From Nocardia sp. NBC_01327 (lineage in GTDB: Bacteria > Actinomycetota > Actinomycetes > Mycobacteriales > Mycobacteriaceae), in assembly GCF_035958815.1 (NCBI RefSeq), contig NZ_CP108383.1, positions 868,001 through 932,000 on the forward strand: DNA of 64,000 nt, read 5' to 3'. Below are positions 18,469-26,949 of this stretch, one piece after another. The translations under genes and the position numbers were made by a program. How positions within the stretch are numbered: position 1 is the stretch's first letter; each line of letters opens with the position of its first letter. The notes under the pieces are model-generated. The model did no database searches and had not been told where the DNA came from. It saw nothing but the letters and a program-made list of their open reading frames with translations.

Positions 18469-19584
18469 TCAGTACCCCTTGTATCCGTAGCGCTCGTTGC
18501 GGCCCATGAAGACCATTTCGACCAGCCCGTAGCCGACCTTGCCCTCGGTTTCGATCTTGCAGAAGGTCTCGCTGAGCATGCTGGCCTGCTTCAGGTCGGC
18601 GGTGTCGGTGAGGTCGGCGACAAAGCTGTCGCTCCAGTCCTCGCCCTTCCACAGGCCCGAGGCGTAACCGCGGTAGAAGTCGTATCCGGCGATGCCGGGC
18701 CAGAAGTCGCCGACCGGGGTGATGGTGAACTCCCGGGTCTTGCCGAGGGCGTCGACGATGGTGAACGCGCCGCCGCTGACAATCCGGAAATCGTCGCGGA
18801 AGGTCAGATCGTGCCCGGCGTCGCGGACCGGCTGCGGCTCGGTATCGGAGCCGAGGGGTGTGAGCACAGTGCCTTCGAAGTGCCACCGGGCGCCCTCGGG
18901 GGTCTCGCGCTGCGCGAAATGCACCAGCTCGTCCTCGAATTGGAAGATGCCCATGTAGTAGAGGACACCGTCCGGGATCTCGTTCGGCTGCAGTGTTCCG
19001 GCGCCCTCGTTGATCGCGCCGCCGCCACCACCGTGCCGGGTACCCCAGGAGTGATCGCGGCCGAACCACCAGTCCGCGGGATCGATCTCGATGCGCTCGC
19101 CGTCGTACTCCAGCCAGCCGGAGACGCGGCCGTTCTGGTAGTACCGCCGGGCATCCTCGCGGACGCGGCCGCGGGTGCGGAAGAAGGCGGGCTCCTGCTC
19201 ATAAGCCGGGAACTGCGCATCGAATTCGAGTTGCAGCTTGATGCCGTGCTCATTGTCGGCGAGGGTCGCGCGCACCTTCCGCAGCGGCTCGATGATCTCG
19301 TAGGTGAACGGCCCGACCTGCCAGGAGCCGATCCCGTCGTAGCGGGCGTCGATCTGCCGGGACATGCGGATCGTGTGCGCCTTGTCGCCGATGGTGATCA
19401 TGGCGTAGGCGTCGATCAGGTTCCGGTTGGGGTAGCGCGCCATCCCGGTCATGACGCTCACCCGGCGGGTCTTGTCGAAGCCGTACATGACCACGCGCTC
19501 GGTCCAGCGCAGATCGCTCTGCTGGACGTGGTCGAAGGTGGTGGGCAGCTGGTGGCAGAGCAGTTCGTCCTGGGGCGTGAGCAT
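18469..19584 (-). CDS. DUF7064-like protein, lipocalin-type fold predicted
   Basis: Cytoplasmic protein of 371 residues, rich in beta strands and aromatic residues. The motif FGRDHSWGTR is a hallmark of a group of uncharacterised proteins that resemble the two-barrel AttH/CrtC-like fold; I believe these are called DUF7064/7065. No signal peptide or membrane helix. The ATG at 19584 has GAGAGG upstream. It is followed directly by the phosphotransferase gene, so both probably handle the same hydrophobic compound. A divergent TetR at 19713 may control them. Function is inferred only from context. Confidence 0.75.
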   Translation of the reverse strand: MLTPQDELLCHQLPTTFDHVQQSDLRWTERVVMYGFDKTRRVSVMTGMARYPNRNLIDAYAMITIGDKAHTIRMSRQIDARYDGIGSWQVGPFTYEIIEPLRKVRATLADNEHGIKLQLEFDAQFPAYEQEPAFFRTRGRVREDARRYYQNGRVSGWLEYDGERIEIDPADWWFGRDHSWGTRHGGGGGAINEGAGTLQPNEIPDGVLYYMGIFQFEDELVHFAQRETPEGARWHFEGTVLTPLGSDTEPQPVRDAGHDLTFRDDFRIVSGGAFTIVDALGKTREFTITPVGDFWPGIAGYDFYRGYASGLWKGEDWSDSFVADLTDTADLKQASMLSETFCKIETEGKVGYGLVEMVFMGRNERYGYKGY

Positions 19585-19628
19585 CGGCGGGTGCCTCTCG
19601 GTGCATGTGGCCGCGGCCACACAATTAG

Positions 19629-19648
19629 AATACGAGGTGCAGCGTATT
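19629..19648. promoter_or_regulatory. Dyad between DUF7064-like gene and TetR
   Basis: AATACG / CGTATT 6-bp dyad with an eight-base spacer, centred between the divergent starts at 19584 and 19713. Plausible operator of the adjacent TetR. Confidence 0.45.
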
Positions 19649-19712
19649 TGAAACCCGTTCTGGATGTAACCTCATCCGCAGATTTTCTTTTCGACCCGAC
19701 GGGAGAGTTCCG

Positions 19713-20321
19713 GTGAGCGCACCCCCAGGCACGCGTCTCGGTCCGGGACGCCCACGTGACCCGCAGCTGGACGCGCAGGTGCTCGGCGCGACGCTGGAAT
19801 TGCTGGTCGGGGAGGGTTATCAGGCCACCACCATCGCGGCGGTGGCACGGCGGGCCGGTGTGGTCACCACCTCGATCTATCGGCGCTGGCCGAGTAAGCG
19901 GGCGCTGGTCGAGGACGCCATCTTCGGTCTGGAGGCGTTCGAGCACCCGGTTCCGAGCGGTGATCTGCGCGCGGACCTGCTGGCGTGGACCCGCCTGTTC
20001 CTGGCCGCGTCAGCGCATCCGGCCGCGCGTTCGGCCATTCCGGGTCTGCTCTCGGAGTATCACGACGATCACGACAGCTACCGACGCCTGCTGGATCGCG
20101 GCGAGCTGCCCACCCGGGAGGTGCTGCGGGAGCTGTTGGCCGGTGCGGTGGCCGACGGCCAGGCCGCTCCCGACTGCGACGGCGACGCCGTCTTCGAACT
20201 ATTGCGCGGCGCGACGCTGTTCCGGGCGCTCACGCACGGCACCGATGGCGCGGAGGATTTCTGCCGCCAGATCGCCGACGCCCTGCTCGCGGTGGCGGCG
20301 ACGCCCTCGGCGCGCTCCTGA
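19713..20321 (+). CDS. TetR-family regulator
   Basis: Regulator of 202 residues with the helix-turn-helix at residues 18-62 (LDAQVLGATLELLVGEGYQA, then TTIAAVARRAGVVTTSIYRR and WPSKRALVEDAI). The C-terminal half resembles the TetR C-terminal domain with RLLDRGELP. The GTG at 19713 follows GGGAGAG. It is divergent from the DUF7064-like/phosphotransferase pair and likely represses it. The stop is convergent with a short possible peptide gene at 20333-20395. Confidence 0.9.
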   Translation: MSAPPGTRLGPGRPRDPQLDAQVLGATLELLVGEGYQATTIAAVARRAGVVTTSIYRRWPSKRALVEDAIFGLEAFEHPVPSGDLRADLLAWTRLFLAASAHPAARSAIPGLLSEYHDDHDSYRRLLDRGELPTREVLRELLAGAVADGQAAPDCDGDAVFELLRGATLFRALTHGTDGAEDFCRQIADALLAVAATPSARS

Positions 20322-20332
20322 GCGCGGCCCGG

Positions 20333-20395
20333 TCAGTGAATGAGGCCGAACCAGTAGATCAGGCAGGCCAATACGAGGACGACCACTGTTTCCAT
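20333..20395 (-). CDS. Possible 20-aa membrane peptide
   Basis: A 20-codon reading frame encodes a very hydrophobic peptide, METVVVLVLACLIYWFGLIH, long enough for one membrane helix. AAGGAG lies 13 bases upstream of the ATG, a rather long spacing. The remarkably clean hydrophobic composition in a GC-rich genome argues for a real product; the length and spacing argue against. It sits alone between the TetR stop and the hairpin region, on the opposite strand to tetR. Small membrane peptides of this kind act as transporter or kinase regulators, but no partner is visible. Confidence 0.35.
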   Translation of the reverse strand: METVVVLVLACLIYWFGLIH

Positions 20396-20452
20396 CGTCT
20401 GATCCAATCTCCTTGGCGCACTTACTACCTATCATGCCAGTAGCCCGTACAC

Positions 20453-20692
20453 GAAGAACCCGCCGGACCCGACACCCCTCGTGGACGGGTCCGGCGGGAT
20501 CTTCCTTGTCCTGTCGCCCCCTTCGCGGCAGGACAGCCTTTTCTATGTGAACCAGCTGGTTGGATTGCTGGAGCACGATCCGGCACCCCTCGTGGCCGGA
20601 TCGTGCCCCGGCGTTTCCCGCCGGTTGTGGTCTGTGTGCCGGAACTGCTCCGGCGTTGGGACAAACGATGCTCGGCCGCGCTTGGCACGGCC
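20453..20692. other. Array of six hairpins in a 345-bp intergenic region
   Basis: Successive inverted repeats: SL1 20453-20504 (13-bp perfect stem plus 5 bp past one A-A mismatch), SL2 20507-20535 (11 bp with one G-U, followed by CCTTTTC, terminator-like on plus), SL3 20573-20606 (12-bp perfect), SL4 20608-20624, SL5 20638-20654, SL6 20674-20692 (5-bp each). SL1 and SL3 have the same loop sequence, ACCCCTCGTG. No protein gene is convincing here on either strand; apparent ORFs are shadows. Confidence 0.6.
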
Positions 20693-20713
20693 TTAAGAAG
20701 ATCTTGCAGAATG

Positions 20714-20738
20714 AAAAGCGCTGGTAGAGGCGCTTTTT
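20714..20738 (-). terminator. Terminator of the narK-LUD operon
   Basis: AAAAGCGC / GCGCTTTT perfect 8-bp stem with an eight-base loop, starting a few bases after the LUD gene stop on the minus strand and followed by a T-run read in that direction. Confidence 0.75.
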
Positions 20739-20740
20739 CG

Positions 20741-22012
20741 CTACTCCGGTTCGACCAGGATCAGCACCAGGTGGCGCAGCCCGCTGAACCAGGTGAGCGG
20801 GCGATCCGGATCGAGCACGGCGATCACCTCCGGAATGGCCGAGGCGACCTGCTCGGCTCGGACCACGCAGATATGGCAGTCCGGAAGCAGCGTCGGCGCC
20901 CGGCGGCCCTGGCCCGATCCGCCGTCCAGCACCACGGTGGCCGAATCCGCCACGGCGGCAGCACAACTGGTGACCACGGCATCGATTCGATCCAGCTCGA
21001 GCGCGGACAGCTCGGGTTCGTCGGAGACCAGGCGATTGCCGGGCGCCGCCGCCCACTCGGCGAGCCAGGATGCGGGCACGCCGAGTGGGGCGACGACGCT
21101 GTGCGCACCGTGCCGATTCAGCGCCCCCGCGACGGTCTCCGGCAGTTCGGCCGCTGTCACCCGATGTATCTCCGCGCCATGGTGTTTCGAGCGTTCGAGG
21201 AACAGCGACAGCACGGCGGCCCGATCGTGCGGCTCGATGCCCGGCGCGTGCCGCAGATACTCGCGCGGGACGACCGCCGCGTGCCGGTCGGTCAGCACGG
21301 CGGCCCGGACCAGTTCGTCGGCGAGCGCGCGGGTGCGGACATTGTCGACCAGGACGAGATGGAACTCGCGCGGCCCGTCGCCGTCGGTGATTCCGGTCCA
21401 GGTGGAGATGCAGCGGGGCATGCGTTCGCCGCCGCCGCCCGGTAGTGCCAGGACTACCTCGAGGTCGCGCCAGGTCGGCACGATCCTGTCGATGCCGATG
21501 ACCGAGATGAGGGTTCGCGGCAGTGTCAGGCACATACGGCCCGCGCTCTCGGATTCCACGATGATCACCGTGCCGCTCTCGGACACAACAAAATTCGCGC
21601 CGGTGACGGCAACCTCGGCACGCAGGAATCTCTCGCGCAGCACCGGATCGGTGACATCGTGAGCAGCGAGATCGATTCCGCACGTGGTGATTCCGGCGGC
21701 CGCGAGGGTATCGCCGAGTCCGATCTCCGTGGTGAGCGCGGAATCGGCCCGGATGATCTCGGACGCGCCGGCGCCCCGAACGAGGTCCAGCACGATCCGA
21801 TTGGCCGCGGCGGCGTCGGATGCCCGGTGTACCACCCCGCCCGCCGCCCGCACCATCGATTCCAATTGCAGCAGATAGGAATCCAGGTGGCGCAGGACCT
21901 GATGGTCGATCGCGGCCGCACTGTCGTGCAGCTGTTCGCGGTCGGGTCGTTCGGCGGCGAGGGGGTGGCGTTTCCTGCGGTTGGTGCGGCTGGCGGAGAG
22001 TGCAGTGCGCAT
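20741..22012 (-). CDS. Double-LUD protein: LutB-like and LutC-like parts without Fe-S domain
   Basis: Protein of 423 residues. Residues 1-235 align with the N-terminal part of LutB, an Fe-S protein of L-lactate oxidation: HLDSYLLQLESMVRAAGGVV, then ANFVVSESGTVIIVESES, GRMCLTLPRTLISVIGI and VPTWRDLEV. From about residue 265 it continues as LutC: ALNRHGAHSVVAPLGVP, VVLDGGSGQGRRA and RPLTWFSG. The LutB ferredoxin part with its cysteine clusters is absent, and the LutC end normally reading SxSATSDIEL...RVEG is missing between WFSG and LVLILVEPE. A LutB segment after GIDL is also shortened. The frame is intact, so it may be a new two-domain protein or a decaying fusion. It follows the NarK-type gene by 18 bases. 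Confidence 0.8.
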   Translation of the reverse strand: MRTALSASRTNRRKRHPLAAERPDREQLHDSAAAIDHQVLRHLDSYLLQLESMVRAAGGVVHRASDAAAANRIVLDLVRGAGASEIIRADSALTTEIGLGDTLAAAGITTCGIDLAAHDVTDPVLRERFLRAEVAVTGANFVVSESGTVIIVESESAGRMCLTLPRTLISVIGIDRIVPTWRDLEVVLALPGGGGERMPRCISTWTGITDGDGPREFHLVLVDNVRTRALADELVRAAVLTDRHAAVVPREYLRHAPGIEPHDRAAVLSLFLERSKHHGAEIHRVTAAELPETVAGALNRHGAHSVVAPLGVPASWLAEWAAAPGNRLVSDEPELSALELDRIDAVVTSCAAAVADSATVVLDGGSGQGRRAPTLLPDCHICVVRAEQVASAIPEVIAVLDPDRPLTWFSGLRHLVLILVEPE

Positions 22013-22030
22013 GCGGCTCCTTCGGAGACG

Positions 22031-23185
22031 TCAGGTGCGGATCTCGCGGCCCACCTTCAGGGTGTAGGCCAGTGCCGCGGCAGCGGTGAGAGCGAGCAGC
22101 AGGTATCCGATCGTGTAGTTGCCCCGGGAGGAGTAGACCAATCCCATGATCAGCGGCGGGAAATAGCCGCCGAGTCCGCCGGCCGCGCCGACCAGGCCGG
22201 TCACCGTGCCGACCTTGGCCGGATCGACGAGTTTGGCGATGAGTGCGAAGACGCCACCGGTGCCGAGGCCCAGGAAGAAGGCCATCAGCACCATGCTCAC
22301 ACCGGCCGGAAACTCCTGTGGCGGATCGAAACTCAGCACCACCGCCATGACGGCCGCGCCGCCGAACGAGGTGGTCAGCACATTGACCGGGCCGACCCTG
22401 TCGGAGAGGATGCCGCCGAGCGGCCGCGCGAGCACGCCCGCGATGGAGAACCCGGCGGTGCGCAATCCCGCATCGGACTGCGCGAATTCGTACACATTGC
22501 GCAGCACGGTCGGCAGATACGTGGAGAAGGCCACGAATCCGCCGAACGCCACCGCGTAGAGCAGCGCGCCCTGCCAGGTGGCCTTGAGCTTCAGTGCATC
22601 CCTGATCCGCGGCAGCGCGGGTTCGGTCGCCGGGGTCCACTTCGGTGAGTTGCGGCTGAACATCAGCATGATCACGCCCATGATCGCCAGCGCGACCGCC
22701 ATGAGCACATGGGTCTGTGCGCGGCCGAGATGATCGACCAGGCGCGGGGTGAGCAGCGCCGACAGTGCGGTGCCGCCCATGCCCGCGCCGAACACGCCGG
22801 TGGCGAAGCCGCGCCGGGACGGTTCGTACCAGGCGTTCACGAAGGGCACGCCGACCGCGAACGAGGTGCCCGCGATGCCCAGGAAGAAGCCCCAGAAGAT
22901 CAGCGCGCCATAGGAATTCGACCAGCCGACGAACAGGGTGGGGATGATCGAGACGAAGCAGATGACGGCGAACATGAGCCGCCCGCCGAACTTGTCGGCG
23001 AGCACACCCGCCGGAATTCGGCCGAGCGACCCGACCAGTACGGGGGTGGCCACCAGCATGGAGGTCTGACCGGGCGAGAGGCTCAAATCGTCTGTGTAGC
23101 TGCTTGATAGCGGGCCAATGAGGTTCCAGGCCCAGAAAGTCAGCGCGAAAGCCAGTGTAGCGAGCGTCAGATTTCTCGCATTCAT
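22031..23185 (-). CDS. NarK-type nitrate/nitrite MFS transporter
   Basis: Twelve-helix transporter of 384 residues. The two nitrate-signature glycine-rich segments are GVFGAGMGGTALSALLTP and GLVGAAGGLGGYFPP. Motif A-like GVLADKFGGRL follows helix 2. These are typical of the NarK/NasA family that imports nitrate or exports nitrite. No nitrate or nitrite reductase lies in the window. It is the first gene of an operon with the LUD protein (18-base gap), an odd pairing since Lut proteins serve lactate. Substrate may therefore differ. Confidence 0.88.
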   Translation of the reverse strand: MNARNLTLATLAFALTFWAWNLIGPLSSSYTDDLSLSPGQTSMLVATPVLVGSLGRIPAGVLADKFGGRLMFAVICFVSIIPTLFVGWSNSYGALIFWGFFLGIAGTSFAVGVPFVNAWYEPSRRGFATGVFGAGMGGTALSALLTPRLVDHLGRAQTHVLMAVALAIMGVIMLMFSRNSPKWTPATEPALPRIRDALKLKATWQGALLYAVAFGGFVAFSTYLPTVLRNVYEFAQSDAGLRTAGFSIAGVLARPLGGILSDRVGPVNVLTTSFGGAAVMAVVLSFDPPQEFPAGVSMVLMAFFLGLGTGGVFALIAKLVDPAKVGTVTGLVGAAGGLGGYFPPLIMGLVYSSRGNYTIGYLLLALTAAAALAYTLKVGREIRT

Positions 23186-23312
23186 ACCGTTTGTCTAGCA
23201 GAAACGCCGCTTGAAGTGACTAAATTAGGCCAATTCGGCGCGCCTGGTTGGCGCTGGGCGGGGGGCCCGCACTATGGCTGCTGTCAAGTTGCGGAATGCT
23301 CAGGAGGCGCAT

Positions 23313-24932
23313 GTGAAATTGTGGCGATCTCGCTGGTGGCGGGCGGCATTGCTGCCCGCTTTAGTGGGTGCGACCGCGGTGTCGGGGCCGGTGGCCCAGG
23401 CCGATGCCAATTCCGATTACCCACTGATCATCGATGTCAGTACGCCGGCGGACGGGCAGTGCGCCGGCACGAAGGGAGCCGAACACGCCGGGCTGCACGG
23501 CACCACGGCCGTATACATCCCGCCGGGCGTGCCCGCCCACTCCGATGTGGAGTGGCGGATTCTGGGCGGCGGGCAGCCGATTCGCAGCGGCATCGCACCG
23601 GTCAACAGCGATGTGGTGACGGTGGGATTCGATATCCCGCAGGACGAGCTACCCGCGGACGGCCGGCTCCGCGTGGATGCCCGCTCCCGGATCGCCGGTG
23701 GTGCGGTCGGCGGCTACGGCAAGCCGTGGAATCTGCGCGTGAGCCGGGATTGCCGTCCACTGCACGTGGTTTCGGTCGGTGATTCGGTGACCTGGGGACA
23801 GGGCCTGGATCTGGATCGCAAATTCGGTGACCTCACCACCGAGACGCTCGGCACGCAGACCGGCCGCGTCACCCGACTACATGACTATTCGGTGTCCGGG
23901 GCGGCGCTGGACGCGCCGAGTCTGCACTCCGACAATGCGCACTGTCCGGCCGCGAATGCCGGCGGCGGTGAGCTACCCGATGTGTTCTGCCAATTGGAGG
24001 AAGCGGGCGGCGAGGCCCGGGATCGCGGCTATCAGGTGGACCTGGTCCTGCTGGACGGCTGCATCAACGATCTGGATCCGATCTTCGGTATTCCCGTCGG
24101 TCTTACGCCGGGCAGCCAGGATCTGACGGCCGCCGTGCGCCGCGAATGCGGGGGCGCGGGAGCCGAACCGGTCAACCCGGCCGCGAATGTGCCGTACTTC
24201 AGCAGCAGCAAGCTGGGGTACGGCGGCCGGGGCATGCAGGACGCCATCGAGAAGGCCCACGCGCTGCCCGGCAGTCCGAAAGTGCTGGTGTCCAACTACT
24301 TCTACGGTGATGCCGCGCCGGGCACCCCGCAGGGTGTGCAGCAGCGCTGGTCGGAATTCGTGCGGACATCGGCGGAGGCGTTCCGCACGGCCGCGGATCG
24401 CGCCAATACCGCCGCCGGTGAGACCTTCGCGGTGGCCGCCGACGGCCTCTTCGGCCAGGACGGCGGGGCGGTCGGCAATGATCCCAAGCTGTGGATGAAT
24501 CCGCTGGGCGACGAGGAGATCTCGCTGCGGCTGCTGGCCTGTCCGCCGCACAGTGATCAGGCGCCGCAGTGCGGGAAGGCGGTGGCCGGGCACGCCGATG
24601 TCGAAGGCGCGCGGCAGTACGCGAAAACCTTCCTGCTGAATCCGAGAGTCCGCGAATGGTTCGGCGGCGGTGGACCTCTGGGTGACGGCTTCACCGTCTC
24701 CCGCACCGCCGGTCCGTCCGGGTCCACGGTGGATTTCGACGCCACCCCGGCGGGCGGTGCGATTCGCCAGTACGAGTGGTACTTCGGCGACGGCGTACAC
24801 CTGACCACGAACGGTCCGACCGCCTCGCATGCCTACGCCGATACCGGGCCGAACCTGCCGCGCCTGGTGGTCACGGATATGACCGGTCACCGCAGCATGT
24901 ACGAGCTGAACGAACCGATCGTCATCGGCTGA
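23313..24932 (+). CDS. Exported SGNH/GDSL hydrolase with C-terminal PKD-like domain
   Basis: Secreted hydrolase of 539 residues. The GTG at 23313 has AGGAGG six bases upstream. A basic N-terminus and hydrophobic helix (WWRAALLPALVGATAVSG) end near PVAQADA, a Sec signal. The SGNH block I is VVSVGDSVTWGQG, with Ser as nucleophile; block III GCINDL follows, and a His near the end (GDEEISLRLLACPPH or HADVEGARQ) completes the set. The last 90 residues form a PKD-type beta domain (VDFDATPAGG...YEWYFGDG...ASHAYADTG) for surface binding. Likely an acyl esterase or lipase acting on cell-envelope lipid or a polymer. Confidence 0.85.
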   Translation: MKLWRSRWWRAALLPALVGATAVSGPVAQADANSDYPLIIDVSTPADGQCAGTKGAEHAGLHGTTAVYIPPGVPAHSDVEWRILGGGQPIRSGIAPVNSDVVTVGFDIPQDELPADGRLRVDARSRIAGGAVGGYGKPWNLRVSRDCRPLHVVSVGDSVTWGQGLDLDRKFGDLTTETLGTQTGRVTRLHDYSVSGAALDAPSLHSDNAHCPAANAGGGELPDVFCQLEEAGGEARDRGYQVDLVLLDGCINDLDPIFGIPVGLTPGSQDLTAAVRRECGGAGAEPVNPAANVPYFSSSKLGYGGRGMQDAIEKAHALPGSPKVLVSNYFYGDAAPGTPQGVQQRWSEFVRTSAEAFRTAADRANTAAGETFAVAADGLFGQDGGAVGNDPKLWMNPLGDEEISLRLLACPPHSDQAPQCGKAVAGHADVEGARQYAKTFLLNPRVREWFGGGGPLGDGFTVSRTAGPSGSTVDFDATPAGGAIRQYEWYFGDGVHLTTNGPTASHAYADTGPNLPRLVVTDMTGHRSMYELNEPIVIG

Positions 24933-24962
24933 GGTGAGTTCTGATCGACCGAGGTGAGGACA

Positions 24963-25008
24963 GCACTGCGCCCCGGGACCGAGGGGCCGGGTCCCGGGGC
25001 GCAGTGTG
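24963..25008. terminator. Strong bidirectional terminator
   Basis: 16-bp perfect stem (ACTGCGCCCCGGGACC and complement) with a nine-base loop, between the stops of the convergent SGNH and GMC genes. Confidence 0.75.
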
Positions 25009-25017
25009 CTCAGCGCT

Positions 25018-26655
25018 CTACGCGCCGATGAACTCGACGGCCTTCTCGCCGATCATGTAACTCGGGGCATTGGTATTGCCGCCGGTGATGCTGGGCATGA
25101 TCGAGGCGTCGGCCACGCGCAGGCCCTCGATGCCGTGCACCTTGAGCGTCGGGTCGACGACCGCGCGCTCGTCCACGCCCATGCGGCAGGTGCCGACCGG
25201 GTGGTAGATGGAGTGCACACGATTGGGGAGCTCCGCGCGCAGCGCGTTCTCGTCCTGCAGCGCGGGTCCGGGGGCGAGCTCCTCGGTCCAGTCGTCCGCA
25301 ATGCTCTTGTGCGCCATGATTTCCCGGATCATCCGAATGCCCTCGATGAGGAATTCGGTGTCCCGCGGGTCGCTCAGGTAGCCCGGGTCGATGAGCGGGG
25401 AGGCGAACGGGTCGTTCGAAGCCAGCTTCATCTCGCCGCGGCTCTTCGGGTAGATGAGGCTCGGGAAGATGGTGAAGCCGGGACGGCGATCGACCAGGTG
25501 CAGCTTGTCCTCGTCCTGGTTGGGGATCGGGTAGCTCCACGGCAGGGTGTGGATCTGCAGGTCCGGGTAGTCGCCCTCGGCGAACTTGGTCTTGACGAAG
25601 CCGCACGCCTCGAACACGGTGCGTCCCATCCAGGAGCTGCCCGGGCGGAGCATCTCCTGCATGATGCCGCTGGCGAAGTGGGTCGGAATGCCGCGGTGGA
25701 TGGCCTTTTTCGAGATGAAGGTCATCGGCACGAAGAGATGATCGTGCAGGTTCTGCCCGACCGGCAGATCGGCCACCACGTCGATGCCGTGTTCGCGCAG
25801 GTGCGCGGCCGGGCCGATGCCCGAGAGCATGAGCAGCTGCGGCGAGCCGATGACGCCACCGGAGACGATGACCTCCTTGGCGGCGCGCACGATGCGGCGG
25901 GTGCCGTTCTTCTCGGCGATCTCGACGCCGGTGGCGCGGCCGTTCTCGATGACGACCCGCGTCGCGTGCACGTGGGTGAGCACGGTCAGGTTCGAGTTCG
26001 GCATATCGGTGATGTAGCCGCGCGAAGAGCTGTAGCGCAGACCGTCTTTGACGCTCTGCTGGAAGATCGAGATGCCTTCCTGCGATTCGCCGTTGTAGTC
26101 CTCGATGATCGGCGCGCCGGTGACCTCGGCGGCGGCGACCATGAACTGCTGGGCGATCGGCGTCAGGTTCTGCTGCCGGGTGACCTCGATGGGTCCGCCG
26201 GTGCCGCGCAGCTCGGTCGCGCCGTCCTGCCAGTTCTCCAGGCGCTTGTAGGCGGGGACGACGTCCTCGTAGCTCCAGCCGGTATTGCCCTCGGCGGCCC
26301 AGGAGTCGTAGTTGGCCTTGTTGCCGCGCACGTAGAGCATGCCGTTGACGGAGCTGGATCCGCCGAGCACCTTGCCGCGCGTCATGGGGATCAGGCGGTC
26401 GTTGGCGTGCTTCTGCGGGGTGGAGAACTGCTTCCACGTCACGCGCTTCTTCAGCTGCGGGACGGTGTGCACCATGCTGATCGCGCCGGGCATGGTGACC
26501 AAGCGGGTGTTGTCCTTGCGGCCGGCCTCCAACAGGATCACGCTGGCGCCGCGCTCGGCGAGACGTCCTGCCACGATGGCGCCCGCACTACCAGCGCCGA
26601 CGACTACGTAGTCGGCTGCCGTTGCGGCGTCCGCGGAGCGCGGAGAAGCGGTCAT
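25018..26655 (-). CDS. GMC-family FAD oxidoreductase (choline/alcohol dehydrogenase type)
   Basis: Flavoprotein of 545 residues. The FAD motif is YVVVGAGSAGAIVAGRLAE, with LLEAG for the ribose. The GMC signature 1 is GKVLGGSSSVNGMLYVRGN and signature 2 GVIGSPQLLMLSGIGP. The catalytic histidine is in VHSIYHPVGTCRMG and the terminal GMC motif is VADASIMPSITGGNTNAPSYMIGEKA. Substrate is a primary or sterol-like alcohol; not determined here. The ATG at 26655 has GATGAGG nine bases upstream. A perfect KstR-type dyad lies 39 bases before it, so it may belong to the sterol catabolism regulon shared with the divergent CYP125. Confidence 0.92.
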   Translation of the reverse strand: MTASPRSADAATAADYVVVGAGSAGAIVAGRLAERGASVILLEAGRKDNTRLVTMPGAISMVHTVPQLKKRVTWKQFSTPQKHANDRLIPMTRGKVLGGSSSVNGMLYVRGNKANYDSWAAEGNTGWSYEDVVPAYKRLENWQDGATELRGTGGPIEVTRQQNLTPIAQQFMVAAAEVTGAPIIEDYNGESQEGISIFQQSVKDGLRYSSSRGYITDMPNSNLTVLTHVHATRVVIENGRATGVEIAEKNGTRRIVRAAKEVIVSGGVIGSPQLLMLSGIGPAAHLREHGIDVVADLPVGQNLHDHLFVPMTFISKKAIHRGIPTHFASGIMQEMLRPGSSWMGRTVFEACGFVKTKFAEGDYPDLQIHTLPWSYPIPNQDEDKLHLVDRRPGFTIFPSLIYPKSRGEMKLASNDPFASPLIDPGYLSDPRDTEFLIEGIRMIREIMAHKSIADDWTEELAPGPALQDENALRAELPNRVHSIYHPVGTCRMGVDERAVVDPTLKVHGIEGLRVADASIMPSITGGNTNAPSYMIGEKAVEFIGA

Positions 26656-26693
26656 GTTCGTTACCTCATCCTCGAGTGTGCCTGGGGTCACTG

Positions 26694-26707
26694 TAGAACA
26701 GGTTCTA
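26694..26707. promoter_or_regulatory. KstR-type operator before GMC oxidoreductase
   Basis: TAGAACAGGTTCTA, a perfect match to the KstR consensus TnnAACnnGTTnnA and itself a palindrome apart from the two central bases. The GMC start lies 39 bases away on the minus strand. Read on that strand the trailing TA begins a -10-like TACAGT. Confidence 0.8.
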
Positions 26708-26896
26708 GTCTGCCCGCACGGTGGACATGATGTCCAGTCACAAGATCGACTTCAAGGGGTGGAGGGTCTCGAGTGCGTTGCGAGCGGCCATGTTCTAGAA
26801 ATGCCCAGCGGTAACTGTATGGGCGGCGGGCGTTCGGGGCGTGATCACGCCATCGAAACCGGGGTTACCGTGCCGGGCGACGTGGTTCAATCGTCG

Positions 26897-26910
26897 TGAA
26901 ACACGTTCCA
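26897..26910. promoter_or_regulatory. KstR-type operator before CYP125
   Basis: TGAAACACGTTCCA matches TnnAACnnGTTnnA. It ends 39 bases before the CYP125 GTG, with CAGTTT overlapping the right half as a -10-like hexamer. Confidence 0.8.
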
Positions 26911-26949
26911 GTTTCGAGATCATAGCGGCTAGCTGCCGTAGGAGGAACA

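Noticed and set aside
20199..22640. Open frame of 813 codons on minus
   Set aside because: It is an arginine-rich shadow of the LUD and narK genes in another frame and crosses the hairpin array; no family features.
13757..26895. GGTTACCGTGCCG and CGTGGTTC shared near two gene starts
   Set aside because: The match is short and the spacing differs; it was not used as evidence of a common element.
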